NCBI GenBank assembly: GCA_026710565.1
Contig: JAPOQV010000183.1
Location: forward strand, 1-17,413
Length of the DNA stretch: 17,413 nt
Reading direction: 5' to 3'
DNA from: Spirochaetaceae bacterium
GTDB lineage: Bacteria; Spirochaetota; Spirochaetia; SZUA-6; Bin103
Positions 13,545-17,413 of this stretch are shown here, piece after piece. A program made the translations under genes and the position numbers. The notes beneath the pieces were generated by a model. That model ran no database searches. It was not told the origin of the DNA and saw only the letters and a list, made by a program, of their open reading frames with translations. The first letter of the stretch is position 1; each line of letters opens with the position of its first letter.

Positions 13545-14597
13545 ATGGCATTCGAATCACGGGTCTACGCGCTGCGCATCGAACCTCATCCCAACGCCGA
13601 CCGCCTGGAGCTGGCGGCGATCGGCGGATATCGCTGTGTCGTCGGCAAGGACAGCTACGCCGACGGCGACTTGGCCGCCTACATCCCGGAAGGCGCGATC
13701 TGCCCGGAGTGGCTGATTACGGAGCTGGGGCTGGAAGGCAAGCTGGCCGGCAGCAGGAAGAACCGCGTCAAGGCGGTGCAGCTTCGCGGTTCGCTGTCGC
13801 AGGGTCTGGTCTATCCGGTCCGCGACGGGATGATTCGCGGCCGGCAGGTAGCCGAGAGAGACGACGTCACCGAGTTGCTGGAGCTGGTCAAGTACGAGCC
13901 GCCGATCCCGATCTCCATGCAGGGCGAAGTGCGAGCGGTGCACGGTGCGACCCTCAAGTACGACATCGAGGACTTCAAGAAGTACCCGGAGGAGTTCCGC
14001 GACGGCGAGCCCGTGGTCATCACGGAGAAGCTGCACGGCACGTGGTGCTGCCTTGGGTGGCATGCGGACCACGGGCCGATCGTCACCTCCAAGGGCATGT
14101 CGGACAAGGGTCTGACACTGCTGCTCAACGACGCGAACCAGACCAACCTGTACGTGCGCACCCGGGGCGCGTACCAGGAGGCGTTCGAGTCGGCGCGCGC
14201 CCACCTGGCCGGCGACGGGCGGCCCTTCTACGTCCTGGGCGAAGTGTACGGCCGCGGCGTACAGGACCTGCACTACGGTCAGCCCAATCCGGCGTTCGCG
14301 GTGTTCGACGCGTACGTCGGCGAGCCCGGGACGGGTCGCTTCCTGAACCCGGACGAGTTTACGGAGTCCCTGAGCGATCTGTTTCCGCTGGTGCCCGTGC
14401 TCTACCAGGGACCGTTCAGCCTTGCGAAGCTGCAGGAGTTGACCGACGGCGCCACCACCCTGGGCGGCGCGCATGTGCGCGAAGGCGTGGTCGTGAAGCC
14501 GGCCGCCGAGCGCGTGTCGCACGAGTTCGGCCGGGTGATCCTGAAGAACGTCTCGGCGAAGTACCTGACGCGCAAGGGCGGCACCGAGTTCAACTGA
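13545..14597 (+). CDS. ATP-dependent RNA ligase, DraRnl/Rnl5-like
   Basis: This 350-residue protein matches the Deinococcus radiodurans DraRnl type: an N-terminal OB-fold module (about 1-110, FESRVYALRIEPHPNADRLE) and a C-terminal nucleotidyltransferase domain. All adenylylation motifs are visible: motif I EKLHGTW with lysine nucleophile K162, TSKGM (181-185), motif III FYVLGEVYG with E233, motif IIIa FAVFDAYV, motif IV EGVVVKP with K318, and motif V LKNVSAKYL. Such enzymes join 3'-OH and 5'-phosphate RNA ends, in DraRnl at nicks in duplexes, through an enzyme-AMP intermediate. No end-healing kinase, phosphatase or nuclease gene sits beside it. The start at 13545 matches family N-termini; ATG 13527 would add six residues. 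The GH106-like gene follows 25 bases after the stop (or sooner, with an earlier start). Confidence 0.93.
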   Translation: MAFESRVYALRIEPHPNADRLELAAIGGYRCVVGKDSYADGDLAAYIPEGAICPEWLITELGLEGKLAGSRKNRVKAVQLRGSLSQGLVYPVRDGMIRGRQVAERDDVTELLELVKYEPPIPISMQGEVRAVHGATLKYDIEDFKKYPEEFRDGEPVVITEKLHGTWCCLGWHADHGPIVTSKGMSDKGLTLLLNDANQTNLYVRTRGAYQEAFESARAHLAGDGRPFYVLGEVYGRGVQDLHYGQPNPAFAVFDAYVGEPGTGRFLNPDEFTESLSDLFPLVPVLYQGPFSLAKLQELTDGATTLGGAHVREGVVVKPAAERVSHEFGRVILKNVSAKYLTRKGGTEFN

Positions 14598-14622
14598 ACC
14601 GCGCGTGACGCGGCACCGATCG

Positions 14623-16536
14623 ATGCAGTCTACTTCCGGCATGCTGCGCGCACTTGCCGATCCGCCGCGGGAGTTCACCGTGGTGCCGCTCTGGTTCTGG
14701 AACGACGCGCTCACCGAGGACGAGCTGGTGCGCCAGATCGACGACTTCCAGGCGCACGGCGTGTACGGCTTCATGATCCACCCGCGCGTCGGCCTGCCGC
14801 GCGACATCGGCTGGATGTCAGAGCGCTTTCTGCACTTCATGCACGTGGCGATCGAGGAGGCGCGGCGCCGCGGTCTGCTGGTCTACCTGTACGACGAGGG
14901 CATGTACCCCTCCGGCGCGTCCAGCGGCCAGGTGGTCGCCGCCGATCCGGCGCTGCAGTCGCGCGGCCTGGACTACCAGGTGCTGACCGCAGGCGAGGAG
15001 CCGGCCCTGGCGCCGGGCCACCACCTGGCGGCGATCGCCGAGCGCGCCAGCGGCACCCGCATGGCCTTCTACGACCGCCCGACCGCCTGCCATGTGCGCG
15101 GCCTGCACTACACCGATCCCGACGAGGCCACCCGCGCCGAGGATGAGCCCACCGCGGCCGACCTGCTCAACCCGGCGGCGGTCGCCTGCTTCATGAGGCT
15201 GGTGTACGACCGGTTCGCCGAGGCGTTCGGCGAGCACTTCGGCACCCTCATCCGCGGCATCTTCACCGACGAGCCCAACGAGTTCGGCGGCAAGTGCCGC
15301 CGGGAGAAGGGCCGCAACCGGGCCGGCGCCATCGGAATTCGCATCCGGGCCGGCACCACCGGCGTGTTGGAGCACGTCGAGCGGCTGCTCGGCTACGACT
15401 TCGCCCCTCGCTTGCCGGCGCTGTGGTTCGACGGCGAGCCCGACGCGCTGCAGGCGCGCGCCGACTACAACCGCGCCATGCGGCTTCGCCTGCACGAAAC
15501 CTACTACCGGCCGCTGTCCGACTGGTGCGAGGCGCACGATATCGCCCTGTGCGGGCACCCGCAGTGGACGGACGACCTGGGCTCGGAGCGCTTCTTCCAG
15601 ATCCCGGGGCAGGATCTCGTGCACGGCACGATCCTGCCGGGCAAGCCGGACGCGATCGACGGGCGCGAGTCGGTGCAGGCCAAGTGCGTCTCCTCGTCGA
15701 TGGTGCACCTGGGCCGGCGCCAGTGCAGCGAGGAGCTGCTCGGCGCCTACGGCCACACCCTGACCTACGAGCAGATGAAGTGGCTGACCGACTGGTGCCT
15801 GGTGCGGGGGATCAACCTGCTGTTCCCACACGCGTTCTTCTACTCCGTGCGCGGCCACCGCCGAAACGAGGCGCCGCCCGACGTGGGGCCCAACAGCCCC
15901 TGGTGGGACCGCTACCGGCCCTACGCCGACTACTGCCGGCGGCTCTGCTACCTGGGCACGGACGCCCGGCACGTCTGCGACGTGGCGGTCCTGGCCGACG
16001 CCTGCTACGTGCCGTGGCGGGCGGCACGCGTGCTCTTCACCCACCAGCGCGACTTCAACTACCTGGAGGCCCGCCACCTGTGGGAGGACGCGCAGGTCGA
16101 CGCCGACGGCATCCGCCTGGCCGGCATGCACTACCGCGCGCTGATCGTCGACGGCTTCGACGACGGCCTGAACCCGTTGCCGGAGCGCGCCGCCGAGCCG
16201 CTGCGCCGGCTGGAAGACGCTCGCCGTCTCCTGCGCTGGCCCGGCGACGGCCGGTCGGCCGCCGACCTGATCGACCCCCGGGAACGGCTGGCGCCCGCCG
16301 ACCTGCGGGTCACGCCGTCGCAGCCCGACCTGCGCTACCGCCACGTCGTCAAGGACGGCGTGCACTGCTACCTGATCACCAACGAAGGCGTGCATCCGCT
16401 CGAGGCGCGCATCGACGTGTCCGCCCCCGGCCCCCGCACCTGGATCGACCCGTTCACCGTGGAACGCCGGCCCGGTGACTCCGGCGAATGCCGGCTTGCT
16501 CCCTATTCCTCCATTCTGCTCTGTGCCGAGCCATGA
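14623..16536 (+). CDS. GH106-like glycoside hydrolase family protein, cytoplasmic
   Basis: This 637-residue protein resembles the catalytic barrel of GH106 alpha-L-rhamnosidases and related uncharacterised glycosyl hydrolases. Visible blocks are VPLWFWNDALTEDEL with QIDDFQAHGVYGFMIHPRVGL (22-58), VYLYDEGMYPSGASSGQVV (87-105), GIFTDEPNE (E217, catalytic candidate), ALCGHPQWTDDLG (308-320), and QCSEELLGAYGHTLTYEQMKWL followed by DWCLVRGINLLFPHAFFYS (367-408), with E370/E371 as further candidates. It is shorter than many secreted GH106 enzymes, lacks their C-terminal beta-sandwich modules, and has no signal peptide, so it probably acts on imported oligosaccharides or glycosides. Starts at GTG 14605 and ATG 14641 are also in frame; none has a good ribosome-binding site. 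Substrate unknown. Confidence 0.82.
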   Translation: MQSTSGMLRALADPPREFTVVPLWFWNDALTEDELVRQIDDFQAHGVYGFMIHPRVGLPRDIGWMSERFLHFMHVAIEEARRRGLLVYLYDEGMYPSGASSGQVVAADPALQSRGLDYQVLTAGEEPALAPGHHLAAIAERASGTRMAFYDRPTACHVRGLHYTDPDEATRAEDEPTAADLLNPAAVACFMRLVYDRFAEAFGEHFGTLIRGIFTDEPNEFGGKCRREKGRNRAGAIGIRIRAGTTGVLEHVERLLGYDFAPRLPALWFDGEPDALQARADYNRAMRLRLHETYYRPLSDWCEAHDIALCGHPQWTDDLGSERFFQIPGQDLVHGTILPGKPDAIDGRESVQAKCVSSSMVHLGRRQCSEELLGAYGHTLTYEQMKWLTDWCLVRGINLLFPHAFFYSVRGHRRNEAPPDVGPNSPWWDRYRPYADYCRRLCYLGTDARHVCDVAVLADACYVPWRAARVLFTHQRDFNYLEARHLWEDAQVDADGIRLAGMHYRALIVDGFDDGLNPLPERAAEPLRRLEDARRLLRWPGDGRSAADLIDPRERLAPADLRVTPSQPDLRYRHVVKDGVHCYLITNEGVHPLEARIDVSAPGPRTWIDPFTVERRPGDSGECRLAPYSSILLCAEP

Positions 16537-16546
16537 TCAGAGGTTC

Positions 16547-16584
16547 CGGCGCCGACACCATTTGATCAGACGATCAGGGCGCCG
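16547..16584 (+). terminator. Possible two-tier hairpin at the 3' end of the GH106-like gene
   Basis: CGGCGCC at 16547-16553 can pair with GGCGCCG at 16578-16584. Inside, TGATC at 16563-16567 can pair with GATCA at 16572-16576 around a 4-base loop. It begins 11 bases after the stop codon and lies between convergent units, which suits a bidirectional terminator. There is no T tract and the internal loops are asymmetric, so the call is weak. Confidence 0.3.
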
Positions 16585-16990
16585 CGGTGGTCACGACGAT
16601 CTGACCTGATCCTCCGTGTCCGAGCCGAGCCCCGGCCCTGCTGGGACTCGACGAACCGTAAGTTGCGGGTCAAGTCTGTGCCGGCGAGCGCACAATCGAA
16701 TCCGTTGAGCACGACAATCAGCCTCTGGGCTCTCTTATCGAGTTCGTCGAAGACAAGGCAAAGCACCTCTTGAATGCTCTCATCTTCGCTCTCAATCCAC
16801 TCTGCGAGGTCCTCGTCGACAGTCTGCAACGCCGTCCTTGTCTCTGTGGCGAATCGCTGGCATGAACTCCCAGTCCGAAGCCGGAGTGCCGTGCCGAAGA
16901 TCGACGTACGCTGCCGCCGCATAGCGGCCGGACTCGTCGCCGTACGCGCCGGTCAGATGTCGCAGCAGGACGGACTTCCCCGGAATGCGG
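16566..16990 (-). pseudogene. Frameshifted remnant of an AAA-like ATPase
   Basis: Two minus-strand frames together read as pieces of one ATPase. From 16989 the first frame gives RIPGKSVLLRHLTGAYGD, a Walker A-like GKS followed by AAAAYVDLRHGTPASDWEF, then loses sense and stops at 16792-16794. The second frame, shifted by one base and meaningful from about 16855, gives TVDEDLAEWIESEDESIQ and RLIVVLNGFDCALAGTDL, a Walker B-like strand ending in a conserved-looking GFD, then decays to a stop at 16566. The N-terminus before the Walker A loop is missing and the C-terminus is degenerate. Codon use is visibly less GC-rich at third positions than in neighbouring genes. It lies directly downstream of the AAA-like/PD-(D/E)XK gene on the same strand and may be a decayed relative or a fragment of another ATPase. 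Confidence 0.6.
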
Positions 16991-16998
16991 AACGCGGA

Positions 16999-17413
16999 TC
17001 ACATGCCCCACACCGTGACCGGCGCGCCCGGCCCCGGCGCTTCGCGGCGAAAGATCTTCTCGTCCCAGCTCCGCTCCGGCGACCGGTCGAACACGATCAG
17101 GTGCCCGGCCTCCGCCCCGCACCGGTCCAGGTAGCCGCGCGTCTGCGCCACCCCCTCGGCGACGGTCCGCTCCAGATCACCGCGCCGCACCTTGCACTCC
17201 ACTACCGCCTTGCGCTCGCCCCCGCGCTGCGGCCACACGATCAGCAGGTCCACCCGACCCCGCCCCAGCGCGTACTCCCGTTCGATCCGTCCGCCGCCGT
17301 TCACCACCCGCTGCAGATGCGCCTGCAGCAGCAACTGCGGCCCGGCCTCGTGGTATTGCTCGAAGCGCTGCACCCAGTGCTCGGAGTGCTCGCGAAAGAA
17401 CGTCTGGAACGCC
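16999..17413 (-). CDS. C-terminal PD-(D/E)XK domain of an AAA-like ATPase, 5' end cut by window edge
   Basis: The frame is open from the right edge (first full codon ends at 17412) to a stop at 16999-17001, giving 137 residues. It starts in mid-protein with AFQTFFREHSEHWVQRF, continues with GPQLLLQAHLQRVVNGGG and IEREYALGRGRVDLLIVWP, then KAVVECKVRRGD, TVAEGVAQTRGYLDRCG, LIVFDRSPERSWDEKIFRRE and a terminal VTVWGM. The D of GRVDLL and the E and K of VECK form a PD-(D/E)XK nuclease-type site. This tail is characteristic of a family of AAA-like ATP-binding proteins with a C-terminal PD-(D/E)XK domain. Their role is unproven; defence or mobile-element functions are often suggested. The ATPase part lies outside the window. 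A GTG at 17373 is internal, not the real start. Confidence 0.8.
   Translation of the reverse strand, partial: AFQTFFREHSEHWVQRFEQYHEAGPQLLLQAHLQRVVNGGGRIEREYALGRGRVDLLIVWPQRGGERKAVVECKVRRGDLERTVAEGVAQTRGYLDRCGAEAGHLIVFDRSPERSWDEKIFRREAPGPGAPVTVWGM

Noticed and set aside
13557..14840. 427-codon minus-strand open frame opposite the RNA ligase
   Set aside because: The plus strand carries every RNA ligase motif. The minus frame is a His/Arg/Val-rich shadow without motifs.
14818..16395. 525-codon minus-strand open frame opposite the GH106-like gene
   Set aside because: It has repetitive Val/Ala/Gly/Arg composition and no motifs; it mirrors the GC-rich third positions of the real gene.
1..17413. 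CRISPR arrays, tRNA or rRNA genes, insertion sequences, integrase genes
   Set aside because: I found no regularly spaced repeats, no cloverleaf-like sequences, and no transposase or integrase motifs by reading both strands; a covariance-model scan would be the decisive test for small RNAs.

Overview
The window is GC-rich bacterial chromosomal DNA, densely coded, with short spacers and several start/stop overlaps. The Pot-type importer, a binding protein with an apparently type I signal peptide, and many catabolic enzymes suggest a Gram-negative heterotroph. PotF, PotG, PotH and PotI look proteobacterial. The second cluster (sulfatase-like hydrolase, M19-like dipeptidase, zinc-less MDR dehydrogenase, TIM-barrel isomerase, GH106-like protein) and the AAA-like/PD-(D/E)XK gene are of kinds common in uncultured Spirochaetota, Planctomycetota or Chloroflexota. 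I cannot fix the phylum from sequence alone. I see no tRNA, rRNA, CRISPR array, integrase or transposase.

Region 1 (1-9027) looks like a polyamine/guanidino-compound island. On the minus strand a putrescine-type omega-aminotransferase is followed by an M20-family N-carbamoyl amidohydrolase that runs off the left edge. Divergently, on the plus strand, lies a complete potF-potG-potH-potI operon for putrescine import. The two units are separated by a control region holding a perfect 21-bp inverted repeat. Convergent to potI, with one base between the stop codons, is an agmatine-deiminase-family enzyme, preceded by a LuxR-type regulator. A plausible scheme is uptake of putrescine or agmatine, deimination of agmatine to N-carbamoylputrescine, removal of the carbamoyl group, and transamination of putrescine. 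The usual nitrilase-type AguB is absent here, so the carbamoyl hydrolase is a candidate substitute (inference).

Region 2 (9077-13446, minus strand) is a tight four-gene operon: TIM-barrel isomerase/epimerase, sulfatase-like hydrolase, medium-chain dehydrogenase and M19-like dipeptidase, with junctions of 1 or 4 overlapping bases or a 4-base gap. In all four proteins a canonical catalytic or metal-binding residue is replaced, so family names should not be read as proven chemistry.

Region 3 (13502-16536, plus strand) diverges from region 2. It holds an ATP-dependent RNA ligase of the Deinococcus DraRnl (Rnl5-like) type with a full set of nucleotidyltransferase motifs, followed closely by a cytoplasmic GH106-like glycoside hydrolase. 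The ligase has a sigma70-like promoter so close to its start codon that the transcript should be almost leaderless.

Region 4 (16566-17413, minus strand) has the C-terminal end of an AAA-like ATPase with a PD-(D/E)XK domain entering from the right, followed by a frameshifted remnant of what appears to be a second ATPase.
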